Assembly: GCA_022800935.1 (NCBI GenBank)
Contig: JAAWRH010000001.1
Location: 124,001-188,000 of the forward strand
Source of the DNA: Oscillospiraceae bacterium
Lineage (GTDB): Bacteria; Bacillota; Clostridia; Oscillospirales; Ruminococcaceae
Length of the DNA: 64,000 bases
Reading direction: 5' to 3'
This document shows positions 34,661 through 43,783 of this stretch, piece by piece. Below the pieces are notes generated by a model. The model was not told the DNA's origin. It searched no databases and saw only the letters and a list, made by a program, of their open reading frames with translations. Both the position numbers and the translations under genes were made by a program. Each line of letters starts with the position of its first letter. The first letter of the stretch is position 1.

Positions 34661-35376
34661 GGCTGAACCCCCTTTTTCCCGGACATATCGTTGGAGCCAG
34701 CCTCTGCGGGGGCAAGGTATCCTACACCCTTTTTGGTGACAATCCATCCGGAAAGTCCTGTCTCCTCCAGCTTTTTCCGCAGGCGGGCCACATTGACGGT
34801 CAGGGTGTTGTCGTCGATAAAGCTCTCGTCCTGCCAGAGCTGGCGCATGATGCTTTCCCGTGAAACGGTCCGGCCCTGATTTTCCAGCAGCATCTGAAGA
34901 ATCCGAAACTCGTTTTTGGTCAGCTCCAGAACATGGCCTTGATAGGAAAGGGTCCCCTCCCCCAGGGACAGTGCCGCCCCGCGGTATTCCAGCCGCCCCG
35001 CCTGGGGACCAAAGCTGTAGGCCCGGCGGAGCAGGGCCTGAATCTTGGCCACCGCCACATCCAGGTCAAAGGGCTTGGCAATAAAGTCGTCCCCACCCAT
35101 GCTCAGGGCCATGACCATGCTCATGTTGTCCTTGGCGGAGGAGATAAAGAGGATGGGAACCTTGCTGTGCTTCCGGATTTCGGTACACCAGTGGTAGCCG
35201 TTAAAGAAGGGCAGGGAGATGTCCAGCAGCACCAGGTCCGGCTGCATGGAGAGAAACTGCTCCGTCACCCCCTCAAAGTCTTCCACCGTCTCGGTCCGGT
35301 ACCCCCACTGCCTCAGCCTGCGGGAAAGCACCTGGGAAATCACCTCATCGTCCTCTATAATCAGGATGGAGTACAC
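34657..35376 (-). CDS. OmpR-type response regulator
   Basis: A 239-aa regulator. Receiver with EDD in LIIEDDEVIS, phosphoacceptor in DLVLLDISLP (about 52), and lysine in FIAKPFD; the winged helix follows from about 130 with LTKNEFRILQMLLENQGRTV and DDNTLTVNVARLRKKL. The layout and length match BceR-like regulators. The start is a GTG at 35376 with AAGGGGG in front. It lies 31 bp behind the second ABC gene and is coupled to the kinase. Confidence 0.93.
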   Translation of the reverse strand: MYSILIIEDDEVISQVLSRRLRQWGYRTETVEDFEGVTEQFLSMQPDLVLLDISLPFFNGYHWCTEIRKHSKVPILFISSAKDNMSMVMALSMGGDDFIAKPFDLDVAVAKIQALLRRAYSFGPQAGRLEYRGAALSLGEGTLSYQGHVLELTKNEFRILQMLLENQGRTVSRESIMRQLWQDESFIDDNTLTVNVARLRKKLEETGLSGWIVTKKGVGYLAPAEAGSNDMSGKKGVQP

Positions 35377-35407
35377 TGTAAGGCCCCCTTTACAACAAAA
35401 TCAAAAA

Positions 35408-37171
35408 TCACGCTTCCGCGCTGTCCTCATAGTACTGCGCCTGGGCCAGGAACATCTTCCGGTAGATTCCGTCCTCTATCCCCATCAGCTCCTCATGGCT
35501 GCCCCGCTCCGCTATCCGACCGCCGGACAGCACGAGGATTTCATCGCAGAAGCGGCAGCTCCACAGGCGGTGGGAGATGAGCAGGGCAGTCTTTCCGTCG
35601 ATCAGCCGCCGGAAGTCCCGGAAAATCTCATACTCCGCCTTGGCGTCAAAGGCGGAGGTGGGCTCGTCCAACAGGATGATGCCCGCGTTTTTGTACAGGG
35701 AACGGGCGGTGGCCAGCTTCTGGCCCTGTCCGTAGGAAAACTCCGTGCCGCCGGTCTCAAAGGATTTGTAGAGATAGGTCTCCTCCTTTTCCGGCAAGCT
35801 GCCGACTATCTCCTTCAGCCCCACGCTGTCCAGGCATTCCCACATATCCCCACGTCCGGCATAGTCTGTCTCCACATTCTCCCGGACGGTAAAGGCGAAT
35901 AGTTGAAAATCCTGGTAGACCGCCGAAAGGGAACTGCGGCTGGCGGCGAAAAGGGGCGCGCCTCCTATGTACACCTGCCCGGCGGTGGGAGTGAGAAAGC
36001 CGGACAGCAGCTTGGCAATGGTGGTCTTCCCGCTGCCGTTTTCCCCCACCAGGGCCACCGCCTTCCCGGCGGGAATGGAGAAGGAAACATCGGTGAGTAT
36101 CTCCTTTCCCTTTTCATACCCGAAGGAGACATGAGAAAACTCCACCGGCTGGGCCTCCCCGCGGCATTCCCTGCCTGTATCCGTCTCAACAGGAATTTCG
36201 TCAAACTCCACAAACTTTTCCAGAAACCGGCTGCGGCTGTAGAGATTGACCAAGGCGTTCATAAACTGGAACAGGGAGTTTCCAAAGTTGATAAACAACC
36301 CGGTAAAACGGAAAAACACATCAATGGAGATGGTCTTCCAAATCAGGTCCACCGCGGCGATGGCGTACACAAAGTAAATCTGGACCTGCACCAAAAGGGT
36401 CTCCCAAAAGTCCAGCACCGCGGCGCTGTAGAACAGTCCGGCAAAGGCCCCCACCTCCTTGTCGTTGAGCTCCCGGATTTTGTTCATCAGGATTTTGTCG
36501 ATTCTGAAAAGCCGAATGTCCTTTCCCAGGGTGAAATCATTGGTGACGGAATCGTAGTAGTCCAGCTTGCGCTCCACCTTGCCCACGGTCATGGCCACCT
36601 TCTGGAACCGCTCGTTCTGTATCTGGGAGAGGAACAGATGGATCGTCACCGTCAGCAGAATCGGGAAAACCAGCCACAGCTTGTACTCTGCAAGGAGGAC
36701 GATTGTGGCTGCCGCAGTGATAACACCGCCGATAAACGCGGGGACAAATTCCTGAAACACAAACTCAAAATTGCCCCACCGGAGAATCGGCAGAAGGGCC
36801 TGCTGCCTTAAATCCTGCACCTCAGGGGATTCCAGCCTGCCGTATTGCATCTTCATCAGACGCTTGCCCACATACAGGGTGAAGTTGTCCTTCAGCTCGT
36901 CCATGCGGATTTTAAAGCGGCTATTCAGCAGTGCCTGAAGGACCCCCGCCGCCGTGCCGAACAGGAGCAGCGCCAGGATATCCAGCAAAATCCGCTCCAC
37001 AGAGGCGCGGACTGTCAGGGATGCCAGCAGACGGGACGAAAGCACCAGCGTGACCATAGGTGCGGCGGCCTTTAAGGCGCTGGAGCAGAAGCTGCATACC
37101 ACCGCCCGCCAGGACATGGGGCAGACAACCTTTAAAAAATAGAGCAGCGCTTTCCAATTTTTCACCTTCAT
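35408..37171 (-). CDS. ABC exporter half (membrane plus ATPase), second subunit
   Basis: A 587-aa fused transporter. Six membrane helices fill residues 20-320; the ATPase follows with Walker A GENGSGKTT, an unusual signature EFSYGQGQK in place of LSGGQ, Walker B ILLDEPTSAFD and the switch histidine in LISHRLW. The altered signature means one of the two ATP sites of the pair may be weak. It overlaps the upstream ABC gene by 4 bp (ATGA), so both halves are made together, likely as a heterodimer. The neighbouring two-component system suggests export of a peptide or antimicrobial. Confidence 0.92.
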   Translation of the reverse strand: MKVKNWKALLYFLKVVCPMSWRAVVCSFCSSALKAAAPMVTLVLSSRLLASLTVRASVERILLDILALLLFGTAAGVLQALLNSRFKIRMDELKDNFTLYVGKRLMKMQYGRLESPEVQDLRQQALLPILRWGNFEFVFQEFVPAFIGGVITAAATIVLLAEYKLWLVFPILLTVTIHLFLSQIQNERFQKVAMTVGKVERKLDYYDSVTNDFTLGKDIRLFRIDKILMNKIRELNDKEVGAFAGLFYSAAVLDFWETLLVQVQIYFVYAIAAVDLIWKTISIDVFFRFTGLFINFGNSLFQFMNALVNLYSRSRFLEKFVEFDEIPVETDTGRECRGEAQPVEFSHVSFGYEKGKEILTDVSFSIPAGKAVALVGENGSGKTTIAKLLSGFLTPTAGQVYIGGAPLFAASRSSLSAVYQDFQLFAFTVRENVETDYAGRGDMWECLDSVGLKEIVGSLPEKEETYLYKSFETGGTEFSYGQGQKLATARSLYKNAGIILLDEPTSAFDAKAEYEIFRDFRRLIDGKTALLISHRLWSCRFCDEILVLSGGRIAERGSHEELMGIEDGIYRKMFLAQAQYYEDSAEA

Positions 37172-38988
37172 ACCGCTGCCCCCTCCTTCAGTTTATAGTT
37201 CTTTGCCTGCATCTCGTAAAGCTCCCGGTAAGGGGGATAGCTCTCCAAAAGCTGCTCGTGACTCCCCTCGGCGGCGGCGCGGCCGTTTTCCAGGAAGACC
37301 ACCTTGTCGCAGAACCGGTTGGAGTTGAGGCGGTGGGAGATGAAAAGGGTGGTCTTGCCGCGGGAAACCTGGCTGAAGCTCTCGTAAATGCTCTTTTCCG
37401 CCAGGGCGTCCAGGGCGGCGGTGGGCTCGTCCAGCAGCAGAACGTCCCCCTGTTTGTATACGGCGCGGGCGATGCACAGCCGCTGGGTCTCCCCTCCGGA
37501 GAACTCCACCCCATCATCGTACAGGTATTTCAATATGTTGGTCTGTTCCTTTTGGGGCAGGCGGAGGACCTTTTCCTCCATGTCCACCGCCCGTAGCGCC
37601 TCCCACATCCGCCGGTCATCGACGGCGGAGCCCTCCTCCATGGCGATGTTCTCCGCCAGAGAGCAGGCAAACAGACGGCTCTCCTGGAAGACTGCGGACA
37701 GCCGCTTCCGATACTCTTCCAGGCTGCAGTCCCAGATGTTCTGCCCATCCAGATAGATGTTCCCGGCGGTGGGCCGGTAAAGACGGCAGATCAGCTTGAC
37801 CACGGTGCTCTTCCCCGCACCGTTGAGCCCCACAAGGGACACATGGAAACCGGCCTCAATGGTCAGGTTCAGGCTGCAGAGCACATCCCTTTCGGTTCCC
37901 GGATAGCGGAAGGAGACGTTTTCAAAACGTATCTCCCCGCCGCCGGTGATCTGTCTCCCTTCCGCTTTGCCGGAGGCGGAGGTTTCGGGTTGGGAAAGAT
38001 TCCCCTCCACAAAGCCGCGGTAATCCCCGATGGAGATATTCATCCGGAAAAGCTGGCCCAGGTCGGCGGTCAACCCCCTGGAGATGGTCTGGAAGGAAGC
38101 GGTCAGCCCGGTATACAGGACAAAGTCGTCCACCTGGAGCCCTTTGTTCAGGTAAGCCGCCAGGAGAAACAGATAGACCGACGCCTCACAGACAAGCCGC
38201 AAAACCGCCCCGACGGTCTGGGCGGCAAAGCGCTTGCCCTCCATCTCCCGGTTCAGCTTGTATTTTTCATCCCTTTGCCGTGTAAATTTTTCGGTGATCA
38301 TTTCCTCCAGGCGAAACAGCCTAAGATCCTTGCCGAAGCGGTAGTCGAACATGGTCCGGAAGAGGTAGTCCTTTTTCCGGTCGGCATTCGCCACCGGCTG
38401 GCGCTTCTCCACCAGCTTCTGCTCCATGCGCCGCACCGCCAGGGCGTCCAGCAGAACGCAGGCGGCAAAAACCGGCAGAATCAGGAGGTTCAGCCGTACA
38501 ATCAAAGCCGTATACCCCACCAGCAGGACAATCGCCGAGATGCACCGGCAAAAGGTTTCCACAATGGATTGGACCTGTGAGATACACCCCTTGGCCAGCT
38601 TAATCCGGTCCAGGACCCCGCTGTCCTCCGTCATAGGGAAGGGCATGGTCATGGATATCTCCTGAATGTCCTCCTTGAGCTTAAAGCCGAAGTTGGTGAG
38701 GTAAACCCCGTTGCGGCGCAGATAATAGTTGTTGAAGCCGTTGCACAGGGAAGAAAGCACAAAAAACAGCAGAATGATCCCCAAAATCATCGCCAGGGAG
38801 GGCGCCTCCCAGAGGGTGGCCCAGATCAGCAGCTTGGGGAGGATGACGTTGGAAAGGGGAATGATCAGCCCCGCTGCTATCATCACAAAGCATACGCGAT
38901 ACAATCTATGGTCACACTGGTACAGTTTATTTAAGAGATAGCGGTAGTTGGAGAGCACCGAGGAAAGGGATTGAAATCGCTTTTTCAT
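37168..38988 (-). CDS. ABC exporter half (membrane plus ATPase), first subunit
   Basis: A 606-aa fused transporter with six membrane helices in residues 30-320 and a complete ATPase: GLNGAGKST, signature EFSGGETQRL, Walker B LLLDEPTAALD and switch histidine in FISHRLN. It is the first gene of the ABC-ABC-RR-HK row. I take the ATG at 38988 (MKKRFQ) with AAAGGATGG upstream; an ATG four codons earlier overlaps that site. The substrate is unknown. Confidence 0.92.
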   Translation of the reverse strand: MKKRFQSLSSVLSNYRYLLNKLYQCDHRLYRVCFVMIAAGLIIPLSNVILPKLLIWATLWEAPSLAMILGIILLFFVLSSLCNGFNNYYLRRNGVYLTNFGFKLKEDIQEISMTMPFPMTEDSGVLDRIKLAKGCISQVQSIVETFCRCISAIVLLVGYTALIVRLNLLILPVFAACVLLDALAVRRMEQKLVEKRQPVANADRKKDYLFRTMFDYRFGKDLRLFRLEEMITEKFTRQRDEKYKLNREMEGKRFAAQTVGAVLRLVCEASVYLFLLAAYLNKGLQVDDFVLYTGLTASFQTISRGLTADLGQLFRMNISIGDYRGFVEGNLSQPETSASGKAEGRQITGGGEIRFENVSFRYPGTERDVLCSLNLTIEAGFHVSLVGLNGAGKSTVVKLICRLYRPTAGNIYLDGQNIWDCSLEEYRKRLSAVFQESRLFACSLAENIAMEEGSAVDDRRMWEALRAVDMEEKVLRLPQKEQTNILKYLYDDGVEFSGGETQRLCIARAVYKQGDVLLLDEPTAALDALAEKSIYESFSQVSRGKTTLFISHRLNSNRFCDKVVFLENGRAAAEGSHEQLLESYPPYRELYEMQAKNYKLKEGAAV

Positions 38989-39012
38989 AAAACACACCAT
39001 CCTTTAGTGATA

Positions 39013-39165
39013 TCAATGCACTAAAAATTCCCCCCGAAGTGTTTCGGAGATGGGCTGATATGCCGCATATGCCCCCGGCAAGGATAGCTCATGGAGGACG
39101 ATTACCCCCCCCCCATGCTTTTTCAGCACATTCAGGCAGTTGGTAAAATTAGTGAGCTTCTTCAT
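39013..39165 (-). pseudogene. Truncated HI0074-type partner of the nucleotidyltransferase, with a G10 tract
   Basis: The frame overlaps the end of the nucleotidyltransferase gene and starts MKKLTNFTNCLNVLKK, which is the usual first helix of the HI0074/nucleotidyltransferase-substrate-binding (HEPN-like) family. After 16 residues comes a run of ten G (39105-39114 on the plus strand as C) and then an unrelated 34-residue tail ending at 39013. The family normally has about 130 residues. One G fewer or more would bring an early stop. It is a deletion relic, or a slippage-prone gene. Confidence 0.5.
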
Positions 39166-39442
39166 ATATCATTATCCCGTCCCTTTCTATTTCCTTTTTT
39201 AACTCCTCCGAAACTCCCGCGTCAAGCTCAACAATATCGAACATCAGCAGCGAGAATACATTTTCCTTGATGTCCCAATAGAATGCATCGACATTTCCGC
39301 CGCTTACGGCAATGTCGATATCGCTTCTTTCAGTATGCGTACCTCTGGCACGGGAACCGAACAGAATTACCCTTTGAATACGGTGTTTTTGGGCAAATGT
39401 GGAAATCTCCCTTGCCACCTGGTCGGGAATATTATTTTTCAT
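39149..39442 (-). CDS. Minimal nucleotidyltransferase (MntA-like)
   Basis: A 97-aa protein with the nucleotidyltransferase core VILFGSRARGTHTERSDIDIAV: the GS motif followed by the DxD metal site (about residues 30-47). Single-domain proteins of this kind are antitoxins that add AMP or nucleotides to HEPN toxins, or belong to HI0073/HI0074 pairs. The partner behind it (39013-39165) is broken, so the module is probably not working as a pair. The start at 39442 is chosen for spacing from GGGGG; an ATG two codons earlier is possible. Confidence 0.85.
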   Translation of the reverse strand: MKNNIPDQVAREISTFAQKHRIQRVILFGSRARGTHTERSDIDIAVSGGNVDAFYWDIKENVFSLLMFDIVELDAGVSEELKKEIERDGIMIYEEAH

Positions 39443-39556
39443 ACCCATTTTCCCCCAGCTTTTTTCCTAATTATACAGGATAAAGTCATAAAAATCAACC
39501 TCACTGCCCGTTGTCTTCTGAAGAAAACGAAAATTCGTTTTCTCCAAAAAATTTCC

Positions 39557-39585
39557 TTGACAAACATCTCTCTCTGGTTTATACT
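39557..39585 (+). promoter_or_regulatory. Promoter of the marR-ABC operon
   Basis: A consensus-like promoter: TTGACA (39557-39562), 17-bp spacer, TATACT (39580-39585). Confidence 0.85.
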
Positions 39586-39590
39586 ATCGA

Positions 39591-39606
39591 TTAGTTTATA
39601 AACTAA
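39591..39606. promoter_or_regulatory. MarR-type operator
   Basis: A perfect 16-bp palindrome TTAGTTTATAAACTAA begins 5 bp behind the -10 box and so covers the transcription start. Position and symmetry fit a site for the MarR protein encoded next, giving self-repression of the whole operon. Confidence 0.75.
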
Positions 39607-39641
39607 CTAATTTGATTTTACATCTCAAAGGAGCGGTACAC

Positions 39642-40136
39642 GTGAAGGACAGCCATAAAAACCACCCCCATCCCCCCTGGGAGGAGATGCGCAAAAACCC
39701 CTGTATGCTCTGCGGGGAGGTCAGCCGGATTCTCCATCAGCGGATGCGGGAATGCAGCGAGCGGGCCGGAATCAACCTCAGCTACCGGCCCTTCATCCAC
39801 TTTCTCAACGAACACGACGGCGTGACCCAGCTGGACCTGGTGCGGGCAACCCACCTGGCCGCACCCACCGTCAGCGTCACCCTCCAGAAGATGGAGCAGG
39901 AGGGGCTCATCACCCGCAAAACCGACTCCAGCGACCAGCGCCAGCTTCTGGTGTATATCACCCAGGCAGGGCGGGAGCTCCATGACCGGGCGCGGGAGCA
40001 GATCGTCAAAACCGAGGATCAGGCCCTTGCGGGAATCACCCCGGAGGAACGGCAGACCCTTCTGGCCATTCTCACCCGGATGCGGGATAATCTGATAGAA
40101 GAAAGGAGCGCAAAGGCGAACCATGAAACTGATTAA
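39642..40136 (+). CDS. MarR family regulator
   Basis: A 164-aa winged-helix repressor. The DNA-binding part reads TQLDLVRATHLAAPTVSVTLQKMEQ-like with the wing KTDSSDQRQLLVYIT (about residues 65-115), followed by dimer helices. An N-terminal CxxC (CMLCGEV) is unusual for the family and might react to thiols or metals; this is only a possibility. The start is GTG at 39642 behind AAAGGAG. It overlaps the first ABC gene by 14 bp and most likely represses the operon through the palindrome at 39591-39606. Confidence 0.92.
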   Translation: MKDSHKNHPHPPWEEMRKNPCMLCGEVSRILHQRMRECSERAGINLSYRPFIHFLNEHDGVTQLDLVRATHLAAPTVSVTLQKMEQEGLITRKTDSSDQRQLLVYITQAGRELHDRAREQIVKTEDQALAGITPEERQTLLAILTRMRDNLIEERSAKANHETD

Positions 40137-41853
40137 ATACCTGAAGCCGTACTGGTTCATCGCCCTGATGACGCCGCTGTTTATGGTCATAGAGGTTGTG
40201 GTGGACCTGATCCAGCCAAAGCTCATGTCCAAAATTGTGGACGAAGGGGTTCTGGCGGGGAATATGGAGCTTATCGTCTCCACCGGCATCGTCATGCTGC
40301 TGCTGGTGGTGCTGGGCGGAATCGGAGGCATCGGCAGCGCGGCCTTTTCCAGCGCCACCTCCCAGAGCTTTGCCATGGACCTGCGCAACGATGTATTCAA
40401 AAGGACCATGCACCTGTCCTTCCAGCAGACGGACAAATTCACCACCGGTTCTCTCGTCACTCGTTTGACCAACGACATCACCATGGTCCAGAACCTGGTC
40501 AACCAGATTCTCCGGATGATGGTCCGCACCGGGATGCTGTTTGTGGGCGGTATCTTTATGGTGCTGTCTCTAAACGTCAAATTCGGTCTGGTGCTGGCGG
40601 CGGTACTCCCCTTACAGGCCCTGGGCACCTATATCGTGCTGAAAAAGGGAGGACCTTTGTTTAAAGTGGTCCAGAAAAAGCTGGATAAGGTAAACGCCGT
40701 GGTGCAGGAGAATGTCTCCGGTGCGCGGGTGGTCAAGGCGTACACACGGGAGGACCACGAAAAGGGCCGCTTCCACGAGGCCAACGAGGACCTGATTGAC
40801 ATCACCATGCGGGTCCAAAAGCTGATGGCCACAGCCATGCCACTGCTTTCCATCCTGATGAACGCCACAGTTCTGGCAATCATCTACATGGGCGGCCTCC
40901 AGGTTCAGGCCCGGCAGATGCAGGTGGGCGAAGTCATGGCGGCTGTCACCTATATCTCCCAGATTCTCCACGGCGTCATGATGTTCAGCATGATGTTCCA
41001 GGTGTTCTCCAGGGCCTCCGCCTCCGCTTCCCGCCTCATTGAGGTATTGGAGACAGAGCCGGTCATCCACGACGGAACCGCCGCCCTGTCCAAGGGCGGA
41101 AGAGGCAGCGTCAGCTTTGTAAACGCCTCCTTCCATTACCCCAACACCACCGGACGGCCTGTATTGCAGGGCATCAATCTGGAGATTAAGCCCGGCGAGA
41201 TGGTGGCGGTGCTGGGGGCGACGGGTTCGGGAAAATCCTCCCTGGTCAACCTGGTCCCCCGGTTCTACGATACCACCGAGGGCTCCGTCCTGGTGGACGG
41301 CACCGACGTCAAAGATTACACACTGGACGGCCTGCGGGGTAAAGTCGGTATGGTGCTCCAGACCAGCGAGCTGTTCGCGGGGAGCATCATTGACAACATC
41401 CGCTGGGGCAATGAGGATGCCACCGAGGAGGAGGTCGTCGCGGCAGCGAAGATTGCCCAGGCGGACGAATTTATCAGCGCCTTCCCGGACGGCTACCAGA
41501 CCATGATTACCCAGAAGGGCGCTTCCCTCTCCGGCGGGCAGAAGCAGAGGATATCCATCGCCAGGGCGATTTTAAAGAAACCGGAAATTCTCATCTTTGA
41601 CGACTCCACCTCCGCCCTGGACCTGGGCACCGAGGCACGCCTGCAAAAGGCCATGCGGGAAAGCCTGAAGGGCACCACCGTCATCATGATTGCCCAGCGG
41701 GTGGCCAGCGTCATGGGGGCGGACCGCATCGCGGTGATTGAAAACGGAAGCATCGCCGATTGCGGCAATCATTACGAGCTCTTAGAGCGCAGCCCGCTTT
41801 ATCAGGATATCTATAATTCCCAAATCCGAAAGGGGGAACTGGGCAATGAGTGA
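40123..41853 (+). CDS. Heterodimeric ABC exporter, subunit with degenerate ATP site
   Basis: A 576-aa exporter half with six membrane helices (20-310) and an ATPase: GATGSGKSS, LSGGQKQR, but Walker B reads LIFDDSTSALD, with aspartate for the catalytic glutamate, and the switch region reads MIAQRV, with glutamine for histidine. This double change is the mark of the degenerate site in heterodimers such as TM287/288 and BmrCD. It overlaps the next gene by 8 bp and is under MarR control, so a drug or toxic metabolite is the likely substrate. Confidence 0.94.
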   Translation: MKLIKYLKPYWFIALMTPLFMVIEVVVDLIQPKLMSKIVDEGVLAGNMELIVSTGIVMLLLVVLGGIGGIGSAAFSSATSQSFAMDLRNDVFKRTMHLSFQQTDKFTTGSLVTRLTNDITMVQNLVNQILRMMVRTGMLFVGGIFMVLSLNVKFGLVLAAVLPLQALGTYIVLKKGGPLFKVVQKKLDKVNAVVQENVSGARVVKAYTREDHEKGRFHEANEDLIDITMRVQKLMATAMPLLSILMNATVLAIIYMGGLQVQARQMQVGEVMAAVTYISQILHGVMMFSMMFQVFSRASASASRLIEVLETEPVIHDGTAALSKGGRGSVSFVNASFHYPNTTGRPVLQGINLEIKPGEMVAVLGATGSGKSSLVNLVPRFYDTTEGSVLVDGTDVKDYTLDGLRGKVGMVLQTSELFAGSIIDNIRWGNEDATEEEVVAAAKIAQADEFISAFPDGYQTMITQKGASLSGGQKQRISIARAILKKPEILIFDDSTSALDLGTEARLQKAMRESLKGTTVIMIAQRVASVMGADRIAVIENGSIADCGNHYELLERSPLYQDIYNSQIRKGELGNE

Positions 41854-43693
41854 AGCAAATAAAGCCCCCGCAACACAGGGCCCGCCCATGGGAGGGCCGG
41901 GAGGTCCCAGACCAGGCGGCGGGCCGGGCAGAGGCCGCAACGTCTTTGTGGAAAAGCCCAAAAACGCCAAGGAGACCGTGAAGCGGCTGGTCCGGTACAT
42001 CGGCTCCAGCAAATACCTGGTCCTGGGAATGCTGGGGGTTATGCTGGCCGTCACCCTGCTCCAGCTGGCAGCGCCCAGCCTTCAGGGGCAGGCCATCAAT
42101 GCCATGACCGGCGGGGTGGATATGTCCGCCGTTCTGCGGACGCTGGCGCTGCTGGCCGTGGTCTATCTGCTGACAGCCGTCATGCAGTATTTCCAGGGAA
42201 TCATCAGCGTCTCCCTGTCCCAGGCCACCGTGCGCCGGATGCGCACCGACCTGTTCAACCGCATTGTCAAGCTGCCTATCCGCTTTATTGACACCCATCA
42301 GCACGGGGATATTATGAGCCGTATGACCAACGACGTGGAAAACATCTCCCAGGTGGTTTCCTCCTCCATCGGCTCCCTGTTTTCCGGGGCGCTGACGGTG
42401 GTGGGCTCCATCGCCATCATGCTCTACTACTCCCCCGCCCTCACCTGCATCAGCTTTGTCACGGTAATTCTCAGCCTGCTGGCCACCGCCAAAATGTCCA
42501 AATATATGCGCAAGTACTTCTCCCGGCAGTCCAGCCTTCTGGGCCAGCTCAATGGCCACGCCGAGGAGATGATTACCGGCTACCACACTGTCGTGGCCTT
42601 CAGCCGGGAGGACAGCGCCGAACAGGAGTTCAACGCCATCAGCGGGGAGCTGAAAAAAACCGGCATCATCGCCCAGCTTTTGGGCGGCGTTATGGGGCCG
42701 GTGATGAACGTCATCGGCAACATCGGGTTTTTGCTCATCGCGGCCTTCGGCGGATACTTTGCCCTTCAGGGCATTATCAGCATCGGAGTCATCCAGGCCT
42801 TTATCCTCTACTCCAAGCAGTTCACCCGGCCCATCAACGAGCTGGCCAATCTGTACGGGCAGATTCAGACCGCCATCGCCGGGGCGGAGCGGGTCTTCGC
42901 CATTCTGGAGTCGGAGCCGGAGACGGACGAGGGCAAAACCCACCTGACCTCTGTCCGCGGGGATATTGACTTCAACCACATCTTCTTCTCCTATGTGCCG
43001 GATAAGCCCGTCCTGAAGGACTTTGACCTGCACGTCAAGAGCGGTCAGAGAATTGCCATTGTGGGCGCCACGGGTTCCGGAAAAACCACGGTGGTCAATC
43101 TGCTCACCCGCTTTTACGACGTGGACCAGGGGAAAATCCTGCTGGACGGCGTGGACATCCAGGAAATCCCCAAGGAGGAGCTGCGGGGAAATATCGCCAT
43201 TGTGTTACAGGACACGGTGCTGTTTTCGGACACCATCGCGGGGAACATCCGCTACGGGAGACTGGACGCCAGCGACGAGGATGTACGCCGCGCCGCCCAG
43301 ACAGCCAACGCCGATGTCTTCATTGAGCGTCTTCCGGAGGGGTATAACTCCATTCTCAGCGAATCCGGCGGCAACCTGAGCCAGGGACAGCGGCAGCTTC
43401 TGTCCATTGCGCGGGCTGTTCTGGCCGACCCCAGCATCCTGATTCTGGACGAGGCCACCTCCAGCGTGGACACCAGGACAGAGCTGCACATTCAGGAAGC
43501 CATGCTGGCACTGATGGAGGGCAGGACCAGTCTGATTATCGCCCACCGGCTTTCCACCATCCGCACCGCGGATAAAATCATTGTGGTGGATGACGGAAGG
43601 ATTGTAGAATCGGGGAATCATGCGGAGCTGCTGAAACAGGAGGGGGTTTACTACCGGCTGTATCAGAACCAGTTCGCGGGCCTGAAGACCTAG
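41846..43693 (+). CDS. Heterodimeric ABC exporter, catalytic subunit
   Basis: A 615-aa exporter half. It begins with a glycine- and proline-rich cytoplasmic tail of about 35 residues (PPMGGPGGPRPGGGPG), then six membrane helices and a full ATPase: GATGSGKTT, LSQGQRQL, LILDEATSSVD and the switch histidine in IIAHRLST. The consensus Walker B and histidine supply the hydrolysing site missing in its partner. It is the last gene of the marR operon and ends before a strong terminator. Confidence 0.95.
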   Translation: MSEANKAPATQGPPMGGPGGPRPGGGPGRGRNVFVEKPKNAKETVKRLVRYIGSSKYLVLGMLGVMLAVTLLQLAAPSLQGQAINAMTGGVDMSAVLRTLALLAVVYLLTAVMQYFQGIISVSLSQATVRRMRTDLFNRIVKLPIRFIDTHQHGDIMSRMTNDVENISQVVSSSIGSLFSGALTVVGSIAIMLYYSPALTCISFVTVILSLLATAKMSKYMRKYFSRQSSLLGQLNGHAEEMITGYHTVVAFSREDSAEQEFNAISGELKKTGIIAQLLGGVMGPVMNVIGNIGFLLIAAFGGYFALQGIISIGVIQAFILYSKQFTRPINELANLYGQIQTAIAGAERVFAILESEPETDEGKTHLTSVRGDIDFNHIFFSYVPDKPVLKDFDLHVKSGQRIAIVGATGSGKTTVVNLLTRFYDVDQGKILLDGVDIQEIPKEELRGNIAIVLQDTVLFSDTIAGNIRYGRLDASDEDVRRAAQTANADVFIERLPEGYNSILSESGGNLSQGQRQLLSIARAVLADPSILILDEATSSVDTRTELHIQEAMLALMEGRTSLIIAHRLSTIRTADKIIVVDDGRIVESGNHAELLKQEGVYYRLYQNQFAGLKT

Positions 43694-43723
43694 AGAAAGA
43701 CCGATTCAAATATCCAAAAGAAC

Positions 43724-43769
43724 AGGCGCTGTCTCAAAGGGAAGCAGATTTTCCTTTGAGGCAGCGCCT
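43724..43769. terminator. Bidirectional terminator between ABC operon and sigma cluster
   Basis: A 17-bp stem with one mismatch: AGGCGCTG-T-CTCAAAGG with CCTTTGAG-G-CAGCGCCT, loop 12 nt, followed by TTTTT. It ends both converging operons. Confidence 0.9.
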
Positions 43770-43783
43770 TTTTGGGGCCACCG

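Noticed and set aside
41711-43033. 440-codon minus-strand frame opposite the ABC exporter
   Set aside because: Antisense of the catalytic subunit; rich in H, G and Q, no domain.
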